Shown in pieces: positions 44,774 through 53,565 of a stretch of 64,000 bases of DNA. The stretch covers positions 1 through 64,000 of the forward strand of contig NZ_JABBMT010000019.1 in NCBI RefSeq assembly GCF_012927645.1. Direction: 5' to 3'. Under the pieces are notes generated by a model. It did no database searches, was not told where the DNA came from, and saw only the letters and a list, made by a program, of their open reading frames with translations. This DNA comes from Pseudoalteromonas arctica (GTDB lineage: Bacteria; Pseudomonadota; Gammaproteobacteria; Enterobacterales; Alteromonadaceae). How positions within the stretch are numbered: the stretch's first letter is position 1; each line of letters starts with the position of its first letter. A program made the translations under genes and the position numbers.

Positions 44774-45082
44774 CCACGTTATTTTGACTTTCCGTACTCT
44801 TCTATTTCGTTAAAATTATTGCAACCGCTGATAATAGCGCAAATAGTGATACTCAGAATATTGGTAAAGGGATGGCGGACACTGGTTGAGTTGCTTGGAT
44901 CGGTTAGTTGATCAAAAAGTGCTTGTATATTTTTTATCGTTTGCCCTGAGGACTCCACCTCTAAACTTGATTCCTCAGAATTTTCACCGTCGCAGTATGG
45001 GTTTGATGGTAAGCTAATTTATTTAGACAAAGAAGTGTTACTGGATTGGCTTAATAACCAACTTAATGACTCTGTCTTATAA
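44774..45082 (+). pseudogene. Degraded gene remnant with an in-frame stop
   Basis: One plus-strand frame runs PRYFDFPYSSISLKLL ... VKGWRTLVELLGSVS, meets a TGA at 44909-44911, and continues SKSACIFFIVCPEDSTSKLD ... LIYLDKEVLLDWLNNQLND to TAA at 45080-45082. The downstream half looks strongly protein-coding. No start codon with a Shine-Dalgarno site is present. The family is not recognised; a nonsense mutation in a former gene is the simplest reading. Confidence 0.4.
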
Positions 45083-45308
45083 TACAATCAATTTACATGA
45101 TGGCGATCAGTTAGTAGGTCGCGGACGAATGAATTGCCTGCAAAATTACCCAACCCGACAACAGCAATTATTCAACTTGCTGTGGAGAATGAACCCAATG
45201 TCCCAGTAATTAGTCGCGGTTGTCCAAAAATCTTTACATTAGACTATCCTCCATTGTGGAGTTAGCGTATTATCCTTGGCATATAGGTTTTCTCTTTTTG
45301 AGGGTGAA

Positions 45309-46865
45309 ATGCGTTTAGATATCCATTGTGCAGACCGCATCGGTATTGCTCAAGAAATACTCAATATTTTAGTCAACTATCGCGTTGATTTAAAAGGTAT
45401 TGAAGTTGATTCAATTAACTGTCGTATGTATGTGAGTTTTCCACCGATTGAATTTGAGCAGTTTCAAAAAATCATGCCCTCAATTCGGTTAATTGATGGT
45501 GTGCAGGATGTACGTACTACCGCTTTTTTACCTTCTGAGCGTGAGCATAATGAGCTCAACACATTGTTGCGTGCGCTACCAGATGGGGTGATCTCAATTG
45601 ATGCCAAAGGTTGGGTTAGGCTTTGTAATGATGCTGCATGTAAAGACTTACAGTTAACCGAAAAAGAAGTTATTGGTTCAAATATCAATAATTTATTGAA
45701 AGGCTTTAACTTTACCCGTTGGTTAGAAGGCAAAGAAGTATTGGGCCAAACAACTCGGGTTGAGGTGGCTGGTGAAGATTTTATCGCGGATATCTTGCCA
45801 ATCGCAGTGCCACAAGGCAATGAAGGGGATGTATTAGCAGGTGCGGTGATCAACATTAAATCACAAAGCCGCTTAGGTCAGCAGGTGAGTGCGTTTCGTC
45901 GTTATGGTCAAGAAAGCTTTGCAACCATTCATAACTTTAGCACTGCGATGCGTCGTGTGGTTCGTGAAGCACGGAAAATGGCGCAACTTGAAGCTCCGAT
46001 ACTTATCACTGGTGAAACCGGCACTGGCAAAGAGTTACTGGCACGCGCTTGTCACTATGCATCTAATCGTTCTGTGAAACCTTTTATCGCTTTATCGTGT
46101 GCTTCACTACCTGATGATGTTGCTGAGTCTGAATTATTTGGTTATGCCGGTTATGAAGAAAATGCAGCGCCAAAACGCGGCGTATTAGAGCAAGCGGATG
46201 GCGGCACGGTGTTTTTAGACGAAGTAGGTGAAATGTCTACTCAATTACAAACCAAGTTACTGCGCTTTTTACAAGATGGCACATTTCGCAAAGTTGGCGA
46301 TGAGAACGAGGTAAAAGTAAATGTACGCATTATCGCCGCCACGCAAAAAGATTTACCCGCGATGGTACAAGAGGGTACGTTTAGAGAAGATTTATACTAT
46401 CGGATCAATGTACTGACTTTAGAAATTGCTTCACTACGTGATCGTAAAGCTGATGTAGGACCACTTGCAGAACACTTTATTCAAAAATACGCACAGCAAA
46501 ATGGTCATGCAATTCCGGAGTTATCTGCAGAATGCTTGTCGTTTTTACAAGATTATCCTTGGCCTGGCAATGTCCGCCAATTAGAAAATGCGATATACCG
46601 TGCAGTCTCGTTATTAGATGATAACGAGCTGCGTGTTGAGCATTTACAATTACCCGCATTTACCCATGATTTAGGATATTTGGAGTCTGATTTTGAGGGC
46701 TCGCTCGATCAAGCTGTAAAACGTTTTGAGGCTACATTATTGCGTAAGTTGTATCCTGCTTACCCAAGCTCAAGACAATTAGCTAAGCGTTTAGGGTTAA
46801 GCCATACCGCAGTTGCAAATAAGCTACGTGACTACGGTATTAACCGTAAAACGGTAAAAGTGTAA
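45309..46865 (+). CDS. tyrR: Transcriptional regulator TyrR
   Basis: A 518-residue TyrR protein. An ACT domain (about 1-75) begins MRLDIHCADRIGIAQEIL, a PAS domain follows (about 78-190), then an AAA sigma-54-activator-type domain (about 205-440) with Walker A GETGTGKE (235-242) and Walker B FLDEVGEM. A Fis-like helix-turn-helix closes the protein (SSRQLAKRLGLSHTAVANKL). The GAFTGA loop needed to contact sigma-54 is replaced by GYAGYEENAAP, as in TyrR, which works with sigma-70. It senses tyrosine, phenylalanine and tryptophan. The ATG at 45309, with GAGGGTG upstream, matches the TyrR N-terminus; an upstream TTG adds 11 residues. Confidence 0.95.
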   Translation: MRLDIHCADRIGIAQEILNILVNYRVDLKGIEVDSINCRMYVSFPPIEFEQFQKIMPSIRLIDGVQDVRTTAFLPSEREHNELNTLLRALPDGVISIDAKGWVRLCNDAACKDLQLTEKEVIGSNINNLLKGFNFTRWLEGKEVLGQTTRVEVAGEDFIADILPIAVPQGNEGDVLAGAVINIKSQSRLGQQVSAFRRYGQESFATIHNFSTAMRRVVREARKMAQLEAPILITGETGTGKELLARACHYASNRSVKPFIALSCASLPDDVAESELFGYAGYEENAAPKRGVLEQADGGTVFLDEVGEMSTQLQTKLLRFLQDGTFRKVGDENEVKVNVRIIAATQKDLPAMVQEGTFREDLYYRINVLTLEIASLRDRKADVGPLAEHFIQKYAQQNGHAIPELSAECLSFLQDYPWPGNVRQLENAIYRAVSLLDDNELRVEHLQLPAFTHDLGYLESDFEGSLDQAVKRFEATLLRKLYPAYPSSRQLAKRLGLSHTAVANKLRDYGINRKTVKV

Positions 46866-46886
46866 ACTGACTCAAATCAACAGTGT

Positions 46887-46909
46887 TGGGTACTATTGCC
46901 TAGTACCCA
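46887..46909 (+). terminator. Hairpin after tyrR
   Basis: GGGTACTA / TAGTACCC perfect stem with a 5-base loop, 22 bases after the tyrR stop, followed by ATATCTTTTT. The delayed T-run makes it a probable terminator. Confidence 0.6.
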
Positions 46910-47154
46910 TATCTTTTTACACCGCTAATAGCGACAGTATCAATACCCTCAGCGGTGAACTTAATAACAATACAGATGTTATTACGGGCAAAAGTAATCT
47001 TTGTTATCTAAACTGATAACACAATCCCCTTTTACCGCACCTTTATACGTATATATTGACGCTTTTCAAGTTTGCTTGTGTGTGCGCCAATTTCCCAACT
47101 GAATCCTTCAATAAAGCCATTATTAAATTCTTGCACCCACACTGATTTTTTCAT
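46900..47154 (-). pseudogene. Small gene remnant with two in-frame stops
   Basis: One minus-strand frame of 85 codons from an ATG at 47154 encodes MKKSVWVQEFNNGFIEGFSW and HTSKLEKRQYIRIKVR, then TAA, seven codons, TAG, then ITKITFARNNICIVIKF and GIDTVAISGVKRYGY ending TAG at 46900. All pieces lie in the same frame and look coding on both sides of the stops, which indicates nonsense decay rather than chance. No family is recognised. It may instead be two short open frames. Confidence 0.45.
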
Positions 47155-47257
47155 TATTGTTTTTCATAATCAGAGCATGTCAGATTAGAGTAGAATATTC
47201 TCCAATGCAATACACTATGCTACACTCATAAAACTGTTAACTGGTAAGACCTTTATT

Positions 47258-47794
47258 GTGAACTTATATTTTCGTCTTTTATTATTATTTTTTAAAATCA
47301 AACGTAACCGTGATTATCAATCATTGTTAGAAACTGTGGATATAGATTACAAAGCGCTGCCGAGTGATTGTGATATTAATTTACACCTGACTAACTCTCG
47401 TTATTTAGCAATGATGGATTTAGCTCGCACTTGGATGACTGAGCGAGTTGGCTTGCTTGGAACGATTATGAAAAAACGTTGGTTTCCTATCGTTAACGCT
47501 ACGGCTATTACTTATATTCGTGATATTAAGCCAATGCAACGCTATACCATTAGTACACGCTTAGTTGGTTGGGATCATAAGTATTTTTATATTGAGCAAA
47601 AGTTTCATTCTGAGCGAGGCTTGCATGCGATCGCCTATGTAAGAGGTGTGTTTAAGCGTAAGCGAGGTGTCGTCAGCGTAGAAGAAATGCTAGAGGCGGT
47701 AAACTTTGACGGTGTGGTGCCAATATTACCACCGGAAATTATGCACTGGAAAGAAATGTTAGAACAGAAAAAAATAACAAATCTTCCCCGTTGA
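47258..47794 (+). CDS. Acyl-CoA thioesterase-like protein (4HBT/THEM6-like)
   Basis: A 178-residue hotdog-fold protein. After a short hydrophobic N-terminal segment (about 4-13), the helix region SDCDINLHLTNSRYLAMMDLA is typical of 4HBT thioesterases, with the catalytic Asp in the DxDxxxHxxN pattern (CDINLHLTN). The FYIEQKF strand follows. This resembles THEM6-like proteins, whose substrate is uncertain. GTG start; a weak AAGA precedes it. Convergent with ompW through a shared terminator. Confidence 0.85.
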   Translation: MNLYFRLLLLFFKIKRNRDYQSLLETVDIDYKALPSDCDINLHLTNSRYLAMMDLARTWMTERVGLLGTIMKKRWFPIVNATAITYIRDIKPMQRYTISTRLVGWDHKYFYIEQKFHSERGLHAIAYVRGVFKRKRGVVSVEEMLEAVNFDGVVPILPPEIMHWKEMLEQKKITNLPR

Positions 47795-47810
47795 TTTTAC
47801 ATACCCAGAT

Positions 47811-47833
47811 AAAAAGGCCGTTAGGCCTTTTTT
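47811..47833. terminator. Bidirectional terminator between thioesterase and ompW
   Basis: AAAAAGGCC / GGCCTTTTTT stem with a short loop between convergent genes, with A- and T-runs on both sides. Confidence 0.85.
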
Positions 47834-47844
47834 AGAGAGCATGT

Positions 47845-48498
47845 TTAAAAAGCGTATTTAACCCCTAACATGGCAACTACAGGGTCAATTTTTACTGTTG
47901 AAGTGAGGGCTTGCTTGCCACCAGCATAAACAGTTGCATCGGTTTCAATATCCATGATTGATACCATTGCATGTACGCCCCAGTTTTGATCTAGCATATA
48001 GTTAAAGCCTGCTTGAGCTACAAAACCAAATGAATTATCAAGTTTTACTTCAACGTCGTTGGTGCCCAGTACAGTTTTTAACGCTGTAGAAGGTTGCTCA
48101 TCAAAAAATACTGTGTAGTTAATACCTACACCAACGAATGGGCGAAACGCTGAAGTACTTTCTAAAAAGTGGTATTGAGCGATTAGTGACGGCGGTAATT
48201 GCTTAATATCAGCTATTTTATTGCCAGCTAAACCACCTGTGCCATTAACCTTATGAGAAAAGGGGGTTGCAGCAACCAATTCTAGAACCCACTGATCGTT
48301 AAATGCATAGTCAACTGTAATACCCAGTTGTGTATCTGAGCTACCCTTTAAGCCTAAACTTGGATCTTCATTGATCGCTGAGCTGCTATTGTCAGGGTTA
48401 ACATTAATAGCACCGATATTAACGCTTAAGTTTGCACTGGCGAAAGGAGATGCGATTAAAAGTGAGGTGAGTAACGCTGCGCTAAGTTGTTTTTTCAT
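47845..48498 (-). CDS. ompW: OmpW-family outer-membrane protein
   Basis: A 217-residue eight-stranded barrel with a signal peptide (SPFASA). Blocks NINVNPDNSS-type start, DYAFNDQWVLELVAATPFSH, PPSLIAQYHF, PFVGVGINYT, DNSFGFVAQAGFNYMLDQNW and the terminal MLGVKYAF match OmpW. The family forms a hydrophobic channel for small molecules and is regulated by oxygen or salt in other gammaproteobacteria. GGAG lies 6 bases before the ATG. An FNR-like site sits upstream (separate entry). Confidence 0.93.
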   Translation of the reverse strand: MKKQLSAALLTSLLIASPFASANLSVNIGAINVNPDNSSSAINEDPSLGLKGSSDTQLGITVDYAFNDQWVLELVAATPFSHKVNGTGGLAGNKIADIKQLPPSLIAQYHFLESTSAFRPFVGVGINYTVFFDEQPSTALKTVLGTNDVEVKLDNSFGFVAQAGFNYMLDQNWGVHAMVSIMDIETDATVYAGGKQALTSTVKIDPVVAMLGVKYAF

Positions 48499-48611
48499 GC
48501 TGTTCTCCGAGAACTACTTTTTGAATTGACGCTATTATCAGCCAAACAAAAAAATAAAAAACTGTTCTAGATCAAGCTTTATAACAGGGTATAAAACGGC
48601 GCAGCGTTTAT

Positions 48612-48625
48612 TTGATTTAGATTAA
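48612..48625. promoter_or_regulatory. FNR/ANR-like box upstream of ompW
   Basis: TTGATTTAGATTAA fits TTGAT-N4-ATCAA with one mismatch. It lies about 115 bases upstream of ompW and the same distance before the MATE gene, so its target is unclear. An ATCAA half-site occurs at 48571-48575. OmpW is oxygen-regulated in E. coli, which makes the site plausible. Confidence 0.35.
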
Positions 48626-48736
48626 GGTTTACTTAATTGACGTTTAAAACCGATTGACAGCGCACTCTTTTATATCGCTATTCATCAATAGGTCAGGAAA
48701 ATAAGTTATAATTGCTGCTTAAAGCAAGGGTATACA

Positions 48737-50155
48737 ATGAACGCAACCAACCACCTTTTTCTGTCAGGATCTATTAGCAAAGCACTGTTAAAACTTGCTG
48801 TTCCTATTATTCTTATCAACATCTTACAATCAGCCTATCAATTAACCGATGCATTTTGGGTTGGTCGCTTAGGAGCGGCACAAGTTGCTGCGGTGTCAGT
48901 CAGTATGCCTGTGACTTTTTTAGTGATTGCAATTGGCTCTGGACTTGCGATGGCGGGGGCTATTTTGTCAGCGCAATATATGGGGGCTGGCCAACAAGAT
49001 AAAGTAAACCATGTGGCCGCGCAAACAGTGTTAATGGTAACTGTGACAGCTATTTTTTTAGGCGTGATCGGTTATTTGTTATCGCCTTACTTTTTACATT
49101 TACTGGGTGTTGACGATGCCGTTTATAACGATGCTTTAAAATTTATGCATGTGTCATTTGTGGGTGTGGTATTTGTATTTATTTATGCCATGTTTCAAGC
49201 CTTAATGCGGGGTATCGGCCAAACCAAAGTGCCACTAATCATTGTTTCTGTAACCGTGTTACTAAATTTTGTACTGGATCCATTATTTATTTTTGGTTAT
49301 GGCAGCTTTACAGGTCTTGGGGTGATGGGGGCTGCGCTGGCTACGTTGGTGACACAAAGTTTAGCAGCCATTGCTGGCATTATTATTTTTCTGCGTGGCC
49401 GTCACGGTATTGAGCTAAAATTATCAAGTTTTATTCCTGATTATAGTTATATTAAACAAGCGTTTTTTTTAGGTGCACCAGGCTCTGTGGAGTTGTCTGC
49501 GCGTGCATTTGGTTTGATTATCATGTCTTTTTTAGTGGCTAGTTTTGGCACTCAAACCATTGCTTCTTATGGCGTTGGTTCAAATATATTACAGATGGTG
49601 ATGATCCCTGCTATGGGACTCTCGATGGCTGTGTCGACCTTGGTCGGACAAAATATGGGCGCAGGTAATCCGCAACGAGCAGAGCAAATTACCAAGCTGG
49701 CGGTTCTTTGGGGATTATGTGGTTTGTCTTTTATAGGAGCGATTGCGTATATATTTGCACCTTACCTAGTGGCATTTTTTATCCCTGATGAGCAAGGCGT
49801 GATAGCCAAAGGTGCGCAGTTTATTCGTATTATGTGTTTAACTTGGGGCGGAATTGGCGTGCAATTATGTGTGGTGGCTGCATTTAGAGCATCAGGGAAC
49901 ATGCTAAATGCGATGTTGTTGGCGTTATTTTCTCAATGCGTAGTACAGTTTCCGGTGGCGTATATTTTGTCAAAACACACTCCCTTGGGTGATCACGGCA
50001 TTTGGTACTCGTTTGCTGTCACCAATGTGATCGTCGCTGCGCTATCGTATTTGTGGTTTTGTCGTGGTCGTTGGCAACAAACAAAATTGACCACTGATGA
50101 TAAATATATCGCTAAAGTTAGCCAAGAAGCATTCATCGAAGAAGGTGCACACTAA
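48737..50155 (+). CDS. MATE-family multidrug efflux transporter
   Basis: A 472-residue, 12-helix MATE transporter. Helix 1-2 reads LKLAVPIILINILQSAYQLT with FWVGRLGAAQVAAVSVSMPV, the DinF/NorM-type opening, and the second half begins LGAPGSVELSARAFG with VSTLVGQNMGAGNPQRAE. These pumps export cationic drugs with sodium or protons. The ATG has AAGGG 6 bases upstream. Its stop codon is embedded in the left end of a repeat element, so the repeat abuts the gene. Confidence 0.92.
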   Translation: MNATNHLFLSGSISKALLKLAVPIILINILQSAYQLTDAFWVGRLGAAQVAAVSVSMPVTFLVIAIGSGLAMAGAILSAQYMGAGQQDKVNHVAAQTVLMVTVTAIFLGVIGYLLSPYFLHLLGVDDAVYNDALKFMHVSFVGVVFVFIYAMFQALMRGIGQTKVPLIIVSVTVLLNFVLDPLFIFGYGSFTGLGVMGAALATLVTQSLAAIAGIIIFLRGRHGIELKLSSFIPDYSYIKQAFFLGAPGSVELSARAFGLIIMSFLVASFGTQTIASYGVGSNILQMVMIPAMGLSMAVSTLVGQNMGAGNPQRAEQITKLAVLWGLCGLSFIGAIAYIFAPYLVAFFIPDEQGVIAKGAQFIRIMCLTWGGIGVQLCVVAAFRASGNMLNAMLLALFSQCVVQFPVAYILSKHTPLGDHGIWYSFAVTNVIVAALSYLWFCRGRWQQTKLTTDDKYIAKVSQEAFIEEGAH

Positions 50156-50365
50156 TACCAATCGACTTAAATATTTAACCATTCTAGCGCGCTAAATAAA
50201 GCGCTAACTGTGTTAGTAATTTTTCATGTACGACTGCATGGATGCAAGAGGTAGAGCAATGCAGGAGCAATTGCCGAGAACAACCACATGTCAAATTCTG
50301 CCTTGTTATCACTGTATTTTTCTGTCGCTATAAATGGTCAATAACTTAAAACAATTGGTATAATT
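50154..50365. repeat. MITE-like intergenic element with terminal inverted repeats
   Basis: The element begins AATACCAATCGACTT and ends ACAATTGGTATAATT; the ends are inverted copies (ATACCAATYG) about 210 bases apart. Inside are a palindromic AGCGCGCTAAATAAAGCGCT and a segment with CGACTGCATGGATGCAAGAG and GCAATGCAGGAGCAATTGCC, which I recall as interspersed in Pseudoalteromonas genomes. No reading frame is present. A non-autonomous miniature transposable element is the best fit; the stop codon of the MATE gene lies at its edge. Confidence 0.6.
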
Positions 50366-50435
50366 CGTGTTTTCATAAAGCGGTCATAAATGTAGGTTGT
50401 AATAAAAATACTCTCTCTTATTAAGGGTGTTAATT

Positions 50436-51632
50436 ATGACTTTAGCTATCCAATCTCACACCACGAATGAAGTAATCCACACTGATACTGTAGTCAGTTA
50501 CCTCCAAAAGTTGATCCAATTTAAATCTGTTACGCCACAGCAAGCCGGGGCAATAGACTGGTTAGCAAAACAGTTAACAGATCTTGGTTTTAACTGTGAA
50601 CAGTTTACCTTTAATAATGTTACTAACTTAATCGCTAAAGTAAGCTTTGGTGATGGGCCACTCTATGCTTTTTCGGGGCATATCGATGTGGTCCCAGCAT
50701 CAGGAGGGGCGTGGCGAGCAGAACCATTTTCAGGTGATATTATCGATGGCGCGATTTATGGCCGAGGCGCTGCTGATATGAAAGGAGGCGTTGCCGCTAT
50801 GTTATGTGCCAGTCGTACATTACTGGCTAACGTAGCTGCAAAAAAAGGCACTTTTTACTGGCTGATCACCTCAGATGAAGAAGGGGAGGCGGAATATGGT
50901 TCACTACTGATTGCAGAGCGTTTAGCGCAACAAGGTATTCAACTTTACGGCTGTATTGTCGGCGAGCCAACCAGTCATTTACATGTTGGCGATACAATCA
51001 AAAATGGCCGTCGAGGTGCACTCTCTGCGCGGTTAGTGATCAACGGTAAAGCAGGGCATGTTGCTTATCCAGAAAATACCATCAATGCAGCCCATTTAAG
51101 TGCAGAAGTAATCAAGCGCCTGACTGGTATAACTTGGCAGCGTGACGAGCCAAGTTCATATACGAGCTTGCAAGTAACCGGGATTAATATTGCTAATGTT
51201 GTTGATAACATGGTGCCAGCACGGTGTGAAATGACATTTAATATCCGTTATAGCCATGGTTATAAAAGCAGTGATATAAAAAATGAAATCCAATTTGCCC
51301 TGGGGGATTTAGCACAATATCTCAATATTGAATGGGAACGCCCTTGCGAATCGTTTTATACAAGCCATCAATGTGATGATAATTGTTTATTAACGCACGT
51401 TGAGCAGGCTGTATTTAAGGTGACTGGCAGTTATCCCTTACTAAGCACAAGTGGGGGCACATCAGATGGCCGGTTTTTCGCAAATAGTCATACCCAAGTG
51501 ATCGAATGTGGGGTACGCAATAATACAATTCATCAAGTTAATGAACATGTGCCAATTGCTGATCTATTGATCATAGAGCAAATTTATACACAATTACTCT
51601 CTAACTTATTTAATAAAAATGCTCGCTGTTAG
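50436..51632 (+). CDS. dapE: Succinyl-diaminopimelate desuccinylase DapE
   Basis: A 398-residue M20 zinc enzyme of lysine and diaminopimelate synthesis. Metal ligands lie in FSGHIDVVP, YGRGAADMKGG and SDEEGEAEYG, with the catalytic Glu pair in the latter. GDTIKNGRRGALS and STSGGTSDGRFF are DapE-specific blocks. The frame could start at a GTG at 50427; the ATG at 50436 has AAGGG upstream. Convergent with the OlsF-like gene; a terminator overlaps its stop. Confidence 0.9.
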   Translation: MTLAIQSHTTNEVIHTDTVVSYLQKLIQFKSVTPQQAGAIDWLAKQLTDLGFNCEQFTFNNVTNLIAKVSFGDGPLYAFSGHIDVVPASGGAWRAEPFSGDIIDGAIYGRGAADMKGGVAAMLCASRTLLANVAAKKGTFYWLITSDEEGEAEYGSLLIAERLAQQGIQLYGCIVGEPTSHLHVGDTIKNGRRGALSARLVINGKAGHVAYPENTINAAHLSAEVIKRLTGITWQRDEPSSYTSLQVTGINIANVVDNMVPARCEMTFNIRYSHGYKSSDIKNEIQFALGDLAQYLNIEWERPCESFYTSHQCDDNCLLTHVEQAVFKVTGSYPLLSTSGGTSDGRFFANSHTQVIECGVRNNTIHQVNEHVPIADLLIIEQIYTQLLSNLFNKNARC

Positions 51633-51645
51633 GGCGAGCGTTTTA
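51620..51645. terminator. Terminator overlapping the dapE stop
   Basis: GCTCGC / GCGAGC stem with a 7-base loop, followed by GTTTTAT on the plus strand. The stem spans the dapE stop codon. Confidence 0.7.
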
Positions 51646-51683
51646 TAATCAAATGTAGACCAAAAACACCTCAATATGAGTGC

Positions 51684-53396
51684 TTACTCTTTACTTAGAT
51701 AGCGCTTTGCTTTTCCTGCTTTTACTTTTTCAAGATCAACAAGTACTAAGCCATCAATACAATTATTGAAATCAGGATCAACACTAAAACTTAAAAACTG
51801 TACGCCGCCAGGCTCACATAGTTCGGTGTATTGTTTAAATAAAGTGGGTACTTGAGCCCCCATGTTTGCGAGCACATGTTTGAGCTCAACAAAGTCTTCT
51901 TTAACATCATCGCCGTTAAATAGGTTTGTGCACTGTGTGAGCTGCTGCTCTGTGAGTTTGAACTCGTTATTAGGTGTCGCTATAACCTGCTTAGCGCCGT
52001 AATAATGCTGATAATAATGAACTAACATGGCTTTGGCAGGTTCTGGTAACGCGTTCGAAACACTGACTGCGCCGTAGAGGTAGCGATACTGAGGATAATT
52101 TTTCACAAACGCGCCAATCCCATACCATAAATAATCAAGACTTTTACGACCCCAGTATTTAGGTTGTACAAAGCTGCGACCTAGTTCAATACCTGCAGCA
52201 AAGTAAGGAGTCATTGCATCACTGTAAGAAAATAAGCTATCTGTATATAAACCTTTGCGGCCGTGTTTATCTATAATTGCTTGGGCACAGGCTAGTCTGT
52301 ATGCGCCAACTAACTCAAGTTGTGAGCCATCCCATAAAACCAAGTGCTGATAATCCATATCGTACTTATCAATATCACGACGCTTACCACTGCCTTCACC
52401 AACGGTGCGAAACGAAATCTCTCGTAATCGGCCAAGCTCTCTGAAAATCGGTGAGCTGCCTTGATATTGATAAAGGTATATCTGCATGCCGTCTTGAGTT
52501 GTACCTAATAATTCACACTGTTCGATGGCTTTTTTTAGTTCCTTACGGCATTCTGAGGAGGCGATGGGCGCTTGTGTTTTAAGTGGTAAGGTTTTCTTTG
52601 AGGTAAGTGCATAAAGCTGCTTACGGATCAGATTGACTACTTCTTTGTCTTTAAGGTTTTCAATTAAATAAGACTCTGGAGGTATGGATGCGCCAATTTC
52701 GAACTCTAATGATTTTTGTCGTTGTTTAAACATTTCTTTAACCAGTAATAAACTCGCTAAAGGCTTGTAAATCATCGATGTGCCATAAAAAAGTGGGCTA
52801 TTTTTGGCTTTAATAAAAATCGGTAAAATCGGCGCATTGGCTTTTTTTGCGATCCGTAAAAAGCCGCTATTCCACTTGCAATCTTTAATTCCGGTTGGGC
52901 TTAAACGCGACACTTCACCTGCTGGGAAAATGAGAATGGCCCCTGCTTCTTTAAGGTGCTGGTGGATATTATTGAGTTCTTGCTTTTTACTGGCACCTGA
53001 TAAATTATCGACCGGCAGTAATAACGAGTGCATTGGCGTAACTGACATTAACATGCGATTGGCTACGACCTTTAAATCCTTACGAACACTTGATAATACT
53101 TTAATTAATGCCAGTGCATCCAAAGAGCCAATAGGATGGTTAGCAACAATAACTAACTTACCTTCACTAGGAATATTCTCAATCTGCTTTGGCTTGTAGC
53201 GAGTATCAAAATCTAATTCATCCAACACTTGTTCAACAAACTCAATACCTTGTAAGTGCGGGTAGGCATCACCAAATGCAACAAATTCTTGTTCGTGAAG
53301 CAAATAACCTAAGCCTTTTTTAACTAAACTTTTTACTTTAGGTGAGTTTTCTAATTGTGGTAGATTTGCTGCGATGACTTTATCAACACTGATCAT
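51684..53396 (-). CDS. Bifunctional ornithine-lipid-type acyltransferase (OlsF-like)
   Basis: A 570-residue protein with two acyltransferase domains. The N-terminal one (about 60-290) is PlsC-type, with the motif VANHPIGSLDAL (His87, Asp93) and later FPAGEVSRLSP. The C-terminal one (about 310-560) is GNAT-type, of the OlsB N-acyltransferase family (ISFRTVGEGSGKRRDIDKYD, HLVLWD, ELGRSFVQPKYWGRKSLDYL). This order matches OlsF as I recall it, which makes ornithine lipids by both N- and O-acylation. The motif is HX5D rather than HX4D. GAGGT precedes the ATG. Divergent from the dehydrogenase gene. Confidence 0.8.
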   Translation of the reverse strand: MISVDKVIAANLPQLENSPKVKSLVKKGLGYLLHEQEFVAFGDAYPHLQGIEFVEQVLDELDFDTRYKPKQIENIPSEGKLVIVANHPIGSLDALALIKVLSSVRKDLKVVANRMLMSVTPMHSLLLPVDNLSGASKKQELNNIHQHLKEAGAILIFPAGEVSRLSPTGIKDCKWNSGFLRIAKKANAPILPIFIKAKNSPLFYGTSMIYKPLASLLLVKEMFKQRQKSLEFEIGASIPPESYLIENLKDKEVVNLIRKQLYALTSKKTLPLKTQAPIASSECRKELKKAIEQCELLGTTQDGMQIYLYQYQGSSPIFRELGRLREISFRTVGEGSGKRRDIDKYDMDYQHLVLWDGSQLELVGAYRLACAQAIIDKHGRKGLYTDSLFSYSDAMTPYFAAGIELGRSFVQPKYWGRKSLDYLWYGIGAFVKNYPQYRYLYGAVSVSNALPEPAKAMLVHYYQHYYGAKQVIATPNNEFKLTEQQLTQCTNLFNGDDVKEDFVELKHVLANMGAQVPTLFKQYTELCEPGGVQFLSFSVDPDFNNCIDGLVLVDLEKVKAGKAKRYLSKE

Positions 53397-53565
53397 AATT
53401 ACCTCGTTTGCATATGGTGATCAATATATCGCCAGAGTAAAAGCTTGCTATGACAATTAGGTTGCAGTTGTGTGACCTTTTAAAGAGCTGAGCAGTAATT
53501 CGATTAGATTTAATGTTTTAACAAAGGTTATACTATTCGCAAATCAACAACTCTATAGGCATGAC

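Larger units (their letters stand above)
44244..45308. other. About 1 kb gene graveyard between peptide transporter and tyrR
   Basis: No intact gene of convincing quality. Two separated relics are described in their own entries: a minus-strand frame with a shift at a six-A run, and a plus-strand frame with one internal stop. A short plus-strand 47-codon frame at 45066-45209 (MTLSYNTINLHDGDQLV...) overlaps the second relic and is also a possible fragment. An 88-codon frame at 44293-44559 overlaps the first relic on the opposite strand and is not supported. Confidence 0.55.
46866..47257. other. Intergenic region after tyrR
   Basis: About 390 bases. It contains a hairpin just after tyrR, a minus-strand pseudogene (both listed separately) and, at its right end, the promoter region of the thioesterase gene. 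Confidence 0.5.
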
